A DNA stretch of 64,000 bases from Pseudomonadota bacterium (lineage in GTDB: Bacteria > Pseudomonadota > Alphaproteobacteria > Acetobacterales > Acetobacteraceae): positions 62,001 through 126,000 of the forward strand of contig JAJXWD010000001.1 of NCBI GenBank assembly GCA_021781835.1, written 5' to 3'. Of this stretch, positions 1 to 9,405 are shown one piece after another (within the stretch, counting starts at the first letter, position 1; the number at the start of each line of letters is the position of its first letter). Below the pieces are notes generated by a model. It did not search any database. It saw only the letters and a program-made list of their open reading frames with translations, and was not told where the DNA came from. The position numbers and the translations under genes were made by a program.

Positions 1-1685
1 TAGAACTCATCGCCGGTGAAATGGGCGAAATGCTCGATGTCGTCGAGCGTGACGGTGCGGGGCTTGGTGAGCACCGTTTCGCCCACTTGCAGATGATCGT
101 AATCGCGGCGGAACGGGTGCTCTTGCGTGACGGGCGCGGGGGCGCCTGGCAGCCAGGTGCGCGTCAGGCTTGAAAGCCTGGCGGGCGAGCCCTGGAGGGC
201 GGTGCGCTGCATATAGTGAAACACGCCGCGCAGGCCGCCCATTTCCTCGCCACCCCCGGCCCGGCCCGGCCCGCCATGGACAAGCCCGGGCAGCGGCGAG
301 CCGTGACCGGTGGAGTCTTTGGCGCAATCGCGGTCGAGCAGCAGCACGCGGCCATGATGGGCGGCGATGCCGAACAGCAGCGTGTCGGCGTGAAGGGGGT
401 CGTAGGTGTAGAGCGAGGCGACCAGGCTGCCCTCGCCTTTGGCGACCAGGGCGATGGCATCGGCCAGCGTGTCATAGGCCATCAGGGTGGCGACGGGGCC
501 AAACGCCTCGACCGCGTGCGGGGCGTGGGCGGTGAGCGGGGCCGGGCAGCGCAGCAGCACGGGCGACATGTAGGCGCCATGGGCTTTGGCGGGGTCGCCG
601 AATATGATCTCGGCCTCGCTTGTGAGTTCGGCGAGCGCCTCCTGCACGGCTTGGCACTGGGCGACGCTCGCCAGCGGGCCCATGCGGGTATCCTCGGCGC
701 GCGGGTCGGCGGGGGTGAATTTGGCGAGCTGGGCCGAGAGCGCGGCGATGATCTCGGCTTCCAGGGTGCGGGGCACGATGATACGGCGGATGGCGGTGCA
801 TTTCTGGCCCGCCTTCACGGTCATCTCACGCGTGACCTCCTTGATGAACAAATCGAATTCCGGGGTGCCGGGCACGGCATCGGGGGCCAGCACAGCGGCG
901 TTGAGGGAATCGCGCTCGGCGATGAAGCGGACGGCGTTGCGCGACACGGCGGGATGGTCGCGCAGCGCCTGCGAGGTGGCGGCGGAGCCGGTGAAGGAAA
1001 GCACGTCCTGGCCCGTGAGGTGGCTGAGCAAATCCCCCACCCCGCCGCAGATGAATTGCAGCGCCCCCGGCGGCAGAATGCCCGCTTGGATGATAAGGCG
1101 CACCACGCGCTCGGCGACGTAAGAGGTGGCGGTGGCGGGTTTGGTGATGACCGGCACGCCCGCCAGCAAAGCCGGGGCGAGTTTTTCGAGCATGCCCCAG
1201 CAGGGGAAATTGAAGGCGTTGATGTGCACGGCCACGCCTTGCAGGGGGGTGAGCACATGCAACCCGATGAAGCCGCCCGATTTGGACAGCGGCTCGGTGG
1301 CACCCTCGACCACGAAACGCTCGGCGGGCAGCTCTTTGCGCCCGCGCGAGGCATAGGCGTAGAGCGTGCCGATACCGCCATCGATGTCGATGAAATGGTC
1401 GCGCTTGGTGGCGCCGGTGTCGAAGGACAGGGCATATAGCTCGTCCTTATGGGCCGAGAGATGGGCGGCCAAGGCTTTGAGCATGTCGGCGCGCTGATGG
1501 AAGGTGAGCGCGCGCAGATTGGCGCCGCCGATGGCGCGGGCATGGCGAAGCATGGCCGCGAAATCGAGCCCCTGGGTAGAGGTTTGGGCAACCGGGCGGC
1601 CATCTATGGCGCTGGGAATGGTGGCCAGACCCTGGGTAGGGGTGAACCAGGCATCGAGGGCGTAGGAGGTGAGGATGGTGGTCAT
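1..1685 (-). CDS. paaZ: PaaZ: oxepin-CoA hydrolase / semialdehyde dehydrogenase (3' end beyond window)
   Basis: Bifunctional ring-opening enzyme of the phenylacetyl-CoA pathway. The MaoC-type hydratase opens oxepin-CoA and the aldehyde dehydrogenase domain oxidises the semialdehyde. I translated this frame by hand because no stop lies inside the window. About 561 codons are present, starting MTTILTSYALDAWF. The ALDH domain shows VHINAFNFPCWGMLEKLAPA, the FTGS motif and a catalytic-cysteine region KAGQKCTAIRR. The last visible residues, EHFAHFTGDEF, are the start of the MaoC hot-dog domain, so only about 120 residues are missing relative to the roughly 680-aa family. The ATG overlaps the stop of the upstream FadB-like gene (ATGA), so the two are coupled. 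High confidence in identity. Confidence 0.95.
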   Translation of the reverse strand, partial: MTTILTSYALDAWFTPTQGLATIPSAIDGRPVAQTSTQGLDFAAMLRHARAIGGANLRALTFHQRADMLKALAAHLSAHKDELYALSFDTGATKRDHFIDIDGGIGTLYAYASRGRKELPAERFVVEGATEPLSKSGGFIGLHVLTPLQGVAVHINAFNFPCWGMLEKLAPALLAGVPVITKPATATSYVAERVVRLIIQAGILPPGALQFICGGVGDLLSHLTGQDVLSFTGSAATSQALRDHPAVSRNAVRFIAERDSLNAAVLAPDAVPGTPEFDLFIKEVTREMTVKAGQKCTAIRRIIVPRTLEAEIIAALSAQLAKFTPADPRAEDTRMGPLASVAQCQAVQEALAELTSEAEIIFGDPAKAHGAYMSPVLLRCPAPLTAHAPHAVEAFGPVATLMAYDTLADAIALVAKGEGSLVASLYTYDPLHADTLLFGIAAHHGRVLLLDRDCAKDSTGHGSPLPGLVHGGPGRAGGGEEMGGLRGVFHYMQRTALQGSPARLSSLTRTWLPGAPAPVTQEHPFRRDYDHLQVGETVLTKPRTVTLDDIEHFAHFTGDEF

Positions 1686-3679
1686 GGTGTGTCTCCGTCC
1701 TGGCGCCAGGCACTCAGGCGCTTGTTGGTTTGGGCGAGAAGGGTGAGCAACGGCGCGGGCGGCTCGTGGGCGGCGCGCAGCTCGTCGAGCAGGGCTGGCA
1801 GGCCGTGCGCGTCGGCCGCCCACATGGGGCCGCCCTTGGCGCGCGGAAAGCCGTAGCCGTTGACGAACGCGACATCGATGTCGCTGGCGCGCTGGGCGAT
1901 GCCCTCGGCCAGCAGCCTGGCGCCCTCATTGGCCATGATGGCGAGCAGGCGGCGCCAAATGGCCTCTGGGGTGAAGCTTTGGGCGGGGGTTGTGCGGGAT
2001 TGGGCGATGAGGCCGGCCACATACGGGTCGGGGTGGCGCTGGCCATCGGGGGTGTAGCGGTACCAGCCGGCGGCGGTTTTGCGGCCCAGGCGGCCCAGCC
2101 CGACCAGCTGGTCGGGGATGGTGACATAGCGCTCGGCGGGGTCGCGGGTGGCATCGCGCTGGCGGCGCAGCGCAAAGGCGATGTCGAGGCCCGATATGTC
2201 GGAGACGGCGAAAATGCCCAGCGCGAAACCGTGGGCTTCGAGGGCTTCATCCACCTGCTCTGGCAGGGCGCCGTCGGCCAGCAGATATTCGGCGTGGCGG
2301 CGATAGGCGGCATAAACGCGGTTGCCAATAAAGCCTTCGGCATTGCCCGCCACCACCGGCTGCTTGCCGAGCCGCTTGGCCAGCGCCAGACCGGTGGCCA
2401 GAACATCGGGCGCGGTGGTGGGCAGGCGCACCAGTTCGAGCAGTTTCATGATCTGGGCGGGGGCGAAGAAATGCAGGCCCAGCACATCGGCCGGGCGCGA
2501 GGTGGCGGCGGCGATGGCCGCGAGGTCCAGATAGGAGGTGTTGGTGGCCAGCACCGCGCCCTGTTTGGCGTGGCGGTCGAGCTGGCGGAAAATATCCTGC
2601 TTGACCGCCAGATCCTCGAACGCCGCCTCGATGATGAGGTCGGCCTGCGAGAGGCTGGACCAGTCGGTGGTGGCGCTAAGGGCGGCGCCAGGCGCGCGCA
2701 GCAGGGCCGAGACCCGCGCGGCGCCCGCCTGGGCGGCGGGGGCGTCTCGCTCGATGAGCGTGACCGGCAGACCGGCGGCCAGCAGGGCGGCGGCGATGCC
2801 CGCGCCCATGGTGCCAGCCCCAATGACCGCCGCCCGCGCCACCGGCCGGGGCTTGATGCCTGCCAGACCCGGCACCTTGGCGGCTTCGCGCTCGGCGAAG
2901 AAGAGATGGCGGAGCGCCGCGGCCTCGGGGCTGGCGCGCAGGCGCAGAAAGGCTTCGCGCTCAAGGGCCAGACCTTCCCCGAAGGGGCCATTGGCGGCGG
3001 CGATGACGCGCACCGCCTCGGCGATGGCGGGCACGCCCCTGGCGCGCTTGAGGGCCGCCGCGATGGCGGGCGCTGGCGATGAGGGCGGGGGCGTAAGGGC
3101 GGAGACGCGGCGCTTGGGCGTTTCGGGCGCGCGCGCGATGGCCGCGGCGAGAAGGTCGCTGGCGATGAGATCATCGATCAGCCCGAGCGCCTGGGCATCG
3201 GCGGCGGCGAGCACCTGGCTGTTGCAGATCATCTCAATGGCCTTGGCCTCGCCCACCAGGCGCGCCAGGCGCTGCGTGCCGCCAGCGCCGGGGATGAGGC
3301 CAAGGCGTGTCTCGGTGAGGCCGATGAGCGCGCCGGGGGCGGCCAAGCGCAAATCGCAGGCCAGGGCGAGTTCGCAGCCGCCCCCCAGCGCCGCGCCGCC
3401 CAGCGCCGCCACCACGGGCTTGGCGCAGACCTCTATCGCGGCGGTGAGTTCGGGGAGAAACGGCGCCTCGGGCGGGCGGCTCATCTCGCCGATGTCGGCG
3501 CCCGCGACAAAGCACCCTGCCCCACCCCAGATGACCAGCGCGCGCACGCCGGGATCGGCTTCGAGCGCGCGCACCGCCGCCAGCAGGGCCGCGCGCAGGG
3601 CGGTGTTCAGGGCGTTGACCGGCGGGTTGGCGAGCGTGATGATCCCGACCCCGGCCTCGCGCGTGATGGTGACGCTCAT
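1682..3679 (-). CDS. paaH: FadB-like enoyl-CoA hydratase / 3-hydroxyacyl-CoA dehydrogenase fusion (PaaF+PaaH role)
   Basis: 665-aa two-domain beta-oxidation protein. Residues about 1-190 are a crotonase (GGAALGGGCELALACD oxyanion-hole region, then GLIPGAGGTQRL). From about residue 290 comes a 3-hydroxyacyl-CoA dehydrogenase with Rossmann motif GAGTMGAGIA and catalytic region LGLHFFAPAQIMKLLELV. ATG at 3679 is chosen 2 nt after the thiolase stop; an in-frame extension upstream is overlap only. In classical paa clusters PaaF and PaaH are separate proteins. No separate PaaF is seen here, so the crotonase half probably hydrates 2,3-dehydroadipyl-CoA while the other half oxidises 3-hydroxyadipyl-CoA. 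That assignment is inference from context; the domains are clear. Confidence 0.9.
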   Translation of the reverse strand: MSVTITREAGVGIITLANPPVNALNTALRAALLAAVRALEADPGVRALVIWGGAGCFVAGADIGEMSRPPEAPFLPELTAAIEVCAKPVVAALGGAALGGGCELALACDLRLAAPGALIGLTETRLGLIPGAGGTQRLARLVGEAKAIEMICNSQVLAAADAQALGLIDDLIASDLLAAAIARAPETPKRRVSALTPPPSSPAPAIAAALKRARGVPAIAEAVRVIAAANGPFGEGLALEREAFLRLRASPEAAALRHLFFAEREAAKVPGLAGIKPRPVARAAVIGAGTMGAGIAAALLAAGLPVTLIERDAPAAQAGAARVSALLRAPGAALSATTDWSSLSQADLIIEAAFEDLAVKQDIFRQLDRHAKQGAVLATNTSYLDLAAIAAATSRPADVLGLHFFAPAQIMKLLELVRLPTTAPDVLATGLALAKRLGKQPVVAGNAEGFIGNRVYAAYRRHAEYLLADGALPEQVDEALEAHGFALGIFAVSDISGLDIAFALRRQRDATRDPAERYVTIPDQLVGLGRLGRKTAAGWYRYTPDGQRHPDPYVAGLIAQSRTTPAQSFTPEAIWRRLLAIMANEGARLLAEGIAQRASDIDVAFVNGYGFPRAKGGPMWAADAHGLPALLDELRAAHEPPAPLLTLLAQTNKRLSAWRQDGDTP

Positions 3680-3681
3680 GG

Positions 3682-4905
<1,224 letters not shown>

Positions 4906-4945
4906 GACGTTTTTCCCCTTCTCGCGCGGGGGGCGTTTGTCATTG

Positions 4946-4998
4946 TTGACATCACCACCCGTTGGACTAAATATTAACCGAACGATCGGTTAATTCAA
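4946..4998. promoter_or_regulatory. Divergent paaJ/paaG promoters with TetR-type (PaaR?) operator
   Basis: A palindrome at 4973-4994 has 9-bp perfect arms (ATTAACCGA / TCGGTTAAT) around ACGA. Rightward, TTGACA at 4946-4951 and AATATT at 4970-4975 form a candidate sigma-70 promoter (18-bp spacer) for paaG. Leftward, TTGAAT (complement of 4993-4998) and the same AATATT with a 17-bp spacer fit paaJ. The palindrome therefore fills the leftward spacer and overlaps the rightward -10 and start region, as expected for a repressor. A TetR regulator of PaaR type is encoded at 12440-13045. The dyad is seen directly; assignment to PaaR is inference. Confidence 0.7.
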
Positions 4999-5035
4999 GA
5001 GGGGTTGTGAAACCCCTGACCCGGAGGACGCCAGA

Positions 5036-5821
5036 ATGAACGAGGTGCTGTTGGTGACACGTCATGACGGGTGGATGGAGCTGACGCTCAACCGCCCGGA
5101 GCGGCTGAATGCCTTTAACGAGGCGCTGCACGCCAAGCTGGCGGCGGCGCTGGAGGAGGCAGGCCATGAGCGCTGGCGGGCCGTGCTGCTGAGCGGCGCG
5201 GGACGCGGCTTTTGCGCCGGGCAGGATCTGGGCGACCGCGCCGGAGCCGAGGGACCGCCAGACCTCGGCGAGACGCTGGAGCGGTTTTACAACCCGCTGG
5301 TGCGCCGGTTGCGGCGGCTGCAAAAGCCGGTGGTGTGCGCGGTGAACGGCGTGGCGGCGGGGGCTGGGGCGAATATCGCGCTGGCCTGCGACATTGTGCT
5401 GGCGGCGCGCTCGGCGAAATTTGTGCAGTCTTTTGCCAAAATCGGGCTGGTGCCGGACGCGGGCGGAAGTTTTTTTCTGCCCCGGCTGGTGGGGGCGGCG
5501 CGCGCGCGCGCGCTGGTGCTGCTGGGCGAGCCGGTGGGGGCCGAGCAGGCGGAGCACTGGGGCATGATCTGGAAAGCCGTGGATGACACGGCGCTGATGA
5601 CCGAGGCGCGCGCCCTGGCCGCGCATCTGGCCACGCAGCCCACCCAGGGGTTGGCGCTGTCCAAGGCGGCGCTCAACGCCTCGGCGGGCAATGCGCTCGA
5701 TGAGCAGCTGAACCTGGAGCGTGACCTGCAGCGCGCCGCCGGGCGCACGCCCGATTACCGCGAAGGCGTGGCCGCCTTTGTGGAAAAACGCGCGCCGCGT
5801 TTTACCGGGCGCCCGGCATGA
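5036..5821 (+). CDS. paaG: 1,2-epoxyphenylacetyl-CoA isomerase (PaaG)
   Basis: 261-aa crotonase-superfamily protein converting ring-1,2-epoxyphenylacetyl-CoA to oxepin-CoA, and possibly isomerising the unsaturated intermediates. The fold is shown by LTLNRPERLNAFNEAL, LSGAGRGFCAGQDLGDR (oxyanion hole and PaaG-like aspartate region), AAGAGANIALACDIVLAARS and GLVPDAGGSFFLPRLVG. The AGQDLGDR stretch resembles PaaG rather than general enoyl-CoA hydratases. A GGAGG site at about 5022 sits upstream of the ATG. It is the first gene of the rightward operon, and its stop overlaps the paaI start (ATGA). Confidence 0.92.
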   Translation: MNEVLLVTRHDGWMELTLNRPERLNAFNEALHAKLAAALEEAGHERWRAVLLSGAGRGFCAGQDLGDRAGAEGPPDLGETLERFYNPLVRRLRRLQKPVVCAVNGVAAGAGANIALACDIVLAARSAKFVQSFAKIGLVPDAGGSFFLPRLVGAARARALVLLGEPVGAEQAEHWGMIWKAVDDTALMTEARALAAHLATQPTQGLALSKAALNASAGNALDEQLNLERDLQRAAGRTPDYREGVAAFVEKRAPRFTGRPA

Positions 5822-6237
5822 GCGCGCCCGACGACATAGCCCGCGCCGCTGCCAAGGCGATGTGGGCCAACGATGCCGCCAGCCAGGGGCTGGGGATGGA
5901 GATTTTGGCCGTGGGGCCGGGCACGGCGCAACTGGCCATGACCGTGACACCCGCCATGGCCAATGGCCACGGCACCGCCCATGGCGGGTTCATCTTCGCG
6001 CTCGCCGACAGCGCCTTCGCCTTTGCCTGCAACAGCCATAATGAGCGCGCCGTGGCCGCGCATTGCTCGATTACCTATTTGCGCCCGGGCCAGACCGGCA
6101 AGCGGCTGGTGGCCACGGCGCGCGAGGTTTCCCGCGCCGGGCGCTCAGGGATTTACGATATCGAGGTTGCGCAGGAGGGCGAGGTGATCGCGTTGTTTCG
6201 CGGCCATTCACGCCTGATCGGCGGTACAGTTACATAA
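5818..6237 (+). CDS. paaI: PaaI hot-dog thioesterase
   Basis: 139-aa single-domain hot-dog thioesterase that hydrolyses dead-end aryl-CoA esters to release CoA during phenylacetate degradation. The family motif NGHGTAHGGFIFALADSAFAFACNS is seen, with the GG and catalytic Asp region around residues 48-65. The C-terminal half carries the usual GRSGIYDIEV beta strand. Length is typical. Start ATG overlaps the paaG stop; paaK follows after 25 nt. High confidence from sequence plus context. Confidence 0.93.
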   Translation: MSAPDDIARAAAKAMWANDAASQGLGMEILAVGPGTAQLAMTVTPAMANGHGTAHGGFIFALADSAFAFACNSHNERAVAAHCSITYLRPGQTGKRLVATAREVSRAGRSGIYDIEVAQEGEVIALFRGHSRLIGGTVT

Positions 6238-6262
6238 CAGATAAAACTGGGGAGAGATAAAA

Positions 6263-7597
6263 ATGAACATGACCATGCCCGCGATGGGCGCCAGGCTGGG
6301 CGGCGGCGCGCTTGACGATGCCGAACGCGCCTCGCGCGATCAGATCATGGCGCTGCAGCGCGAGCGGCTGGCCTGGTCGCTGCGCCATGCCTATGAGAAT
6401 GTGCCGTTTTATAAGCGCAAGTTTGACGAGGCGGGGGTGCATCCCTCGGATCTGCGCGAGCTGGACGATCTCGCCAAATTCCCCTTCACCCTGAAGACCG
6501 ATCTGCGCGACAATTACCCGTTCAACATGTTTGCCGTGCCGCGCGAGCGGCTGGCGCGGGTGCATGGCTCATCGGGGACCACGGGCAAGCCGATTGTGGT
6601 GGGCTATACGCAGGCCGATATTGATATGTGGGCCGATGTGATGGCGCGCTCGATCCGCGCGGCCGGGGTGCGGCCGGGCATGATGGTGCATGTGGCTTAT
6701 GGCTATGGGCTGTTTACCGGCGGGCTTGGCGCGCATTACGGCGCCGAGCGGCTGGGCTGCACGGTGGTGCCCATGTCTGGCGGCATGACCGAGCGGCAGG
6801 TGCAGCTGATCAACGATTTCAAGCCCGATGCGATTATGGTGACGCCAAGCTACATGCTGGCCTTGCAGGACGGGTTTGCCAAGGCCGGGCTGGAGGCGCG
6901 CGAAAGCTCGCTCAAATTCGGCATTTTTGGCGCCGAGCCATGGACGAACGCCATGCGCGGCGAGATCGAGCGGGCGTTCGCGCTCGATGCCACGGATATT
7001 TACGGGCTCTCGGAAGTGATCGGGCCGGGGGTGGCGCAGGAATGCGTGGAGACCAAGGACGGGTTGCACATCTGGGAGGATCATTTCTACCCCGAGATCA
7101 TAGACCCGGTGACCGGCGCGGTGCTGCCCGAAGGCGAAAAAGGCGAGCTGGTGTTTACCTCGCTCACCAAGGAGGCGTTTCCGATCATCCGCTACCGCAC
7201 ACGGGATTTGACCAGGCTGATGGCAGGCACCGCGCGGCCGGGCATGCGGCGGATGGAGAAGATCACCGGCCGGTCGGATGACATGATCATTTTGCGCGGG
7301 GTGAATTTGTTTCCCTCACAGATCGAGGAAATTCTGCTCGCGCAGGATTTCTGCTCGGGCCATTACCAGCTCGAGCTGACCCGCGAGGGGCGCATGGATG
7401 AACTGACCGTGCATGCCGAGGTGATGGGCCCGGCCTATGACACGATGGACCTGGCCGGCGCCGAGCGGCGGATTTTGAAACGGATCAAGGACAGCATCGG
7501 CGTGACCACGCGCGTGGTGCTGCATGGGCCGGGCGAGGTGGAACGCTCGCTGACCGGCAAGGCCAAGCGGATCGTGGACCGGCGGCCAAAAGAGTAG
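6263..7597 (+). CDS. paaK: Phenylacetate-CoA ligase
   Basis: 444-aa AMP-forming ligase activating phenylacetate to phenylacetyl-CoA, the entry reaction of the catabolon. Seen: the P-loop-like HGSSGTTGKPIVVGYTQADI at about residues 101-120, the characteristic GYGLFTGGLGAHYGAERLGC, the adenylation motif IYGLSEVIGPGVAQEC, and the C-terminal hinge GRSDDMIILRGVNLFPSQIE that is diagnostic for PaaK. Length fits. A GGGGAGAG ribosome site precedes the ATG. It ends the paaG-paaI-paaK operon and converges on paaE, with a bidirectional terminator between them. Confidence 0.96.
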   Translation: MNMTMPAMGARLGGGALDDAERASRDQIMALQRERLAWSLRHAYENVPFYKRKFDEAGVHPSDLRELDDLAKFPFTLKTDLRDNYPFNMFAVPRERLARVHGSSGTTGKPIVVGYTQADIDMWADVMARSIRAAGVRPGMMVHVAYGYGLFTGGLGAHYGAERLGCTVVPMSGGMTERQVQLINDFKPDAIMVTPSYMLALQDGFAKAGLEARESSLKFGIFGAEPWTNAMRGEIERAFALDATDIYGLSEVIGPGVAQECVETKDGLHIWEDHFYPEIIDPVTGAVLPEGEKGELVFTSLTKEAFPIIRYRTRDLTRLMAGTARPGMRRMEKITGRSDDMIILRGVNLFPSQIEEILLAQDFCSGHYQLELTREGRMDELTVHAEVMGPAYDTMDLAGAERRILKRIKDSIGVTTRVVLHGPGEVERSLTGKAKRIVDRRPKE

Positions 7598-7639
7598 TTT
7601 TGAAAAATTATTGGTAATTGCGGATGATTTTTTGGTGAC

Positions 7640-7690
7640 TTGGGGCGCTTTTTATAAAAAGCGCCCCAAACCCCGCAAAAATTTTTGAGG
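7640..7690. repeat. Terminator-like dispersed hairpin, copy A
   Basis: A perfect 30-nt palindrome at 7640-7669 (GGGGCGC stem bases with an A/T-rich tip) is followed by AAACCCCGCAAAAATTTTTG. The same layout, a G/C stem with A/T loop then a C-run and CAAAAA, recurs at 22098-22166. It lies just after paaK and may end its transcription. Family membership is by eye. Confidence 0.6.
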
Positions 7691-7696
7691 TTATTT

Positions 7697-7727
7697 ATGC
7701 CAGTCAGCCCTGAGGCTGACTGGTATT
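7697..7727. repeat. REP-like palindrome, copy 1
   Basis: Stem CCAGTCAGCC / GGCTGACTGG around a CTGA tetraloop (7700-7723), flanked by TATG and TATTA. The reverse complement, with one change in the outer arm, occurs at 61944-61975. Two near-identical palindromes about 54 kb apart in non-coding DNA indicate a dispersed extragenic palindrome rather than a gene-specific signal. Confidence 0.65.
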
Positions 7728-7751
7728 ATGTCATACGGCTCTATTGTGCAC

Positions 7752-7784
7752 AAAAAAACGCCCCCGGAGTCCGGGGGCGTTTTT
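7752..7784. terminator. Bidirectional intrinsic terminator between paaK and paaE
   Basis: A 10-bp stem ACGCCCCCGG / CCGGGGGCGT with a 3-nt loop is preceded by seven As and followed by a T-run. It can therefore act in both directions between the convergent paaK and paaE genes. The rest of 7598-7801 holds the two repeat elements listed separately. Confidence 0.85.
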
Positions 7785-7801
7785 GGGGCCGGCCGCGCGG
7801 G

Positions 7802-8905
7802 TCAGACTTGGTCGTAATCGATGATCACCCGTGGCGTGGCGCAATGGGACTGGCAGGTGAGCACGAATCCGGCCTCGGTCTCCCAGGGTTCCAGCGCGTA
7901 GTTCAGCGCCATCTCCACCTCGCCCTCGACCAGCTTGGCGCGGCAGGTGGAGCACATGCCGCCCTTGCAGGCAAACGGCAAATCGAGCCCGGCGCGAAGC
8001 GCGGCGTCGAGCACGGCTTCGCCGGCGGCCACCGGCACGTCGCGGGTTTTGCCGTCCACGATGAGGGTGGCGATATGCGCGGGCGGGGCGGCTTCGTCGA
8101 TCACCGGCACGGCGCGCGGGCGCCCGCCAAGGGCGGAGACGAAGCGCTCGGTATGGATGCGCTCATCCGCCAGGCCGGCTGCGCGCAAGGTCGCGCCGAC
8201 CTCGTCGATCATCGCCTCGGGGCCGCAGACGAAGGCATGGTCGATTGCGGCGGCGGGCACCACGGTGGCGAGCAGGTGGCCGACCTTTTCGGCATTCAGA
8301 TGGCCGTTGAGGGCGGGCAGATCCTGCTGCTCGCGCGAGAGCACATGAAAAACCGAGAAGCGCGAGAGGTAGCGGTCTTTCAGCGCCTCGAGCGCGGTGC
8401 GGAACAAGATGCTCTCGGTCGAGCGGTTGCCGTAGAACAGGGTGAAATGCGAGTTGGGCTCGCGGGAGAGCACATCGCGGGCGATGGAGAGCACGGGCGT
8501 GATGCCCGAACCCGCGGCGAAGGCGACGTGCAGGCGGCCATTGCCGGGCGCGTGGGCGAGGCCGAAGCGGCCGGTGGGGGTCATGACATCGAGCAGATCG
8601 CCGGGTTTGAGGCTGGCATTCACCCAGCCCGAAAACCGCCCGCCCGGCACCTGCTTGACCGCGATGCGCAGCTCGCCGTCATTGGGGGCGGTGCAGATGG
8701 AGTAGGACCGGCGCAGCTCCTCGCCGTCCAGCGTGGCGCGCAAGGTGAGATATTGCCCGGCGGCAAAGGCGTAATCGGCGGCAAGCTCAGGCGGCACATC
8801 GAAGGCGATGGAAATGGCGTCCGGCGTTTCACGGGTGATCTCGCGCACGCGCAGCGCATGGAAGCGCGGGGCGGCTATGCGCGGCTTGTCTAAGGTGGTG
8901 GACAT
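7802..8905 (-). CDS. paaE: PaaE: NAD(P)H-dependent reductase of the phenylacetyl-CoA epoxidase
   Basis: 367-aa iron-sulfur flavoprotein passing electrons from NADPH to the PaaABC(D) epoxidase. From the N-terminus: a ferredoxin-reductase FAD domain with RRSYSICT, an NAD-binding domain (GSGITPVLSIARDVL, VCGPEAMIDEV), then a plant-type 2Fe-2S ferredoxin domain with CKGGMCSTCRAKL and a final LTCQSHC. ATG at 8905 is used; the upstream open frame overlaps paaD out of frame and is not real. Last gene of paaABCDE, 11 nt after paaD. Confidence 0.95.
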   Translation of the reverse strand: MSTTLDKPRIAAPRFHALRVREITRETPDAISIAFDVPPELAADYAFAAGQYLTLRATLDGEELRRSYSICTAPNDGELRIAVKQVPGGRFSGWVNASLKPGDLLDVMTPTGRFGLAHAPGNGRLHVAFAAGSGITPVLSIARDVLSREPNSHFTLFYGNRSTESILFRTALEALKDRYLSRFSVFHVLSREQQDLPALNGHLNAEKVGHLLATVVPAAAIDHAFVCGPEAMIDEVGATLRAAGLADERIHTERFVSALGGRPRAVPVIDEAAPPAHIATLIVDGKTRDVPVAAGEAVLDAALRAGLDLPFACKGGMCSTCRAKLVEGEVEMALNYALEPWETEAGFVLTCQSHCATPRVIIDYDQV

Positions 8906-8916
8906 GGCAAGGCCCT

Positions 8917-9405
8917 TTAATGGCATTTGAAATAATCGAAGGGTTCGCGGCAGCTTTGGCAGCGCCAGAGCGCTTTGCAGGAGGTGGAGCCGAAGGGGGC
9001 GATTTCCTCGGTGAGCACGGAGCCGCAGCGTGGGCAGGGCACCTGCTCCTGGCCAAACAGCCCCCTTCGGCCAGCCGCCTTGCGCGGCGGGGCAATGCCG
9101 TAGGCGCGCAGTTTCTCGCGCCCCTCGGCGGTGAGGAAATCGGTCGTCCAGGCCGGGGCCAGCACGAGATTGACCTTGGGCCGGCCAAACCCCGCGCCCT
9201 CGAGGGCGGTTTCGATTTCGAGGGCGATCATGTTCATGGCCGGGCAGCCGGAATAGGTGGGGGTGATGTCGATTTCGACCGCATCCCCGTTCAGGCGCAC
9301 GGCGCGCAGCACGCCCATGTCGGCAATGGTGAGCACGGGGATTTCGGGGTCGCACACCGCGCCCGCCACGCGCCAGATTTCCGCCCGGCGCGCCGCCTCG
9401 CTCAC
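8917..9405 (-). CDS. paaD: PaaD: iron-sulfur/metal assembly protein for the epoxidase
   Basis: 162-aa DUF59/MIP18-family protein required for phenylacetyl-CoA epoxidase function. The N-terminal half has VCDPEIPVLTIADMGVLRAV and TPTYSGCPAMNMI, the family signature. The C-terminus is a Cys-rich region with CPRCGS and CQSCREPFDYFKCH that probably binds a metal. I choose the GTG at 9405 because it overlaps the paaC stop (GTGA). An upstream in-frame extension would lie within paaC. The GTG start is inferred. Confidence 0.9.
   Translation of the reverse strand: MSEAARRAEIWRVAGAVCDPEIPVLTIADMGVLRAVRLNGDAVEIDITPTYSGCPAMNMIALEIETALEGAGFGRPKVNLVLAPAWTTDFLTAEGREKLRAYGIAPPRKAAGRRGLFGQEQVPCPRCGSVLTEEIAPFGSTSCKALWRCQSCREPFDYFKCH

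Noticed and set aside
216-1439. Long plus-strand open frame of 407 codons opposite paaZ
   Set aside because: It mirrors the real minus-strand paaZ frame, is Gly/His/Arg-rich with no family motif, and arises from high GC content.
1730-3082. 450-codon plus-strand frame opposite the FadB-like gene
   Set aside because: Antisense shadow; no recognisable domain, and the opposite strand encodes an intact two-domain enzyme.
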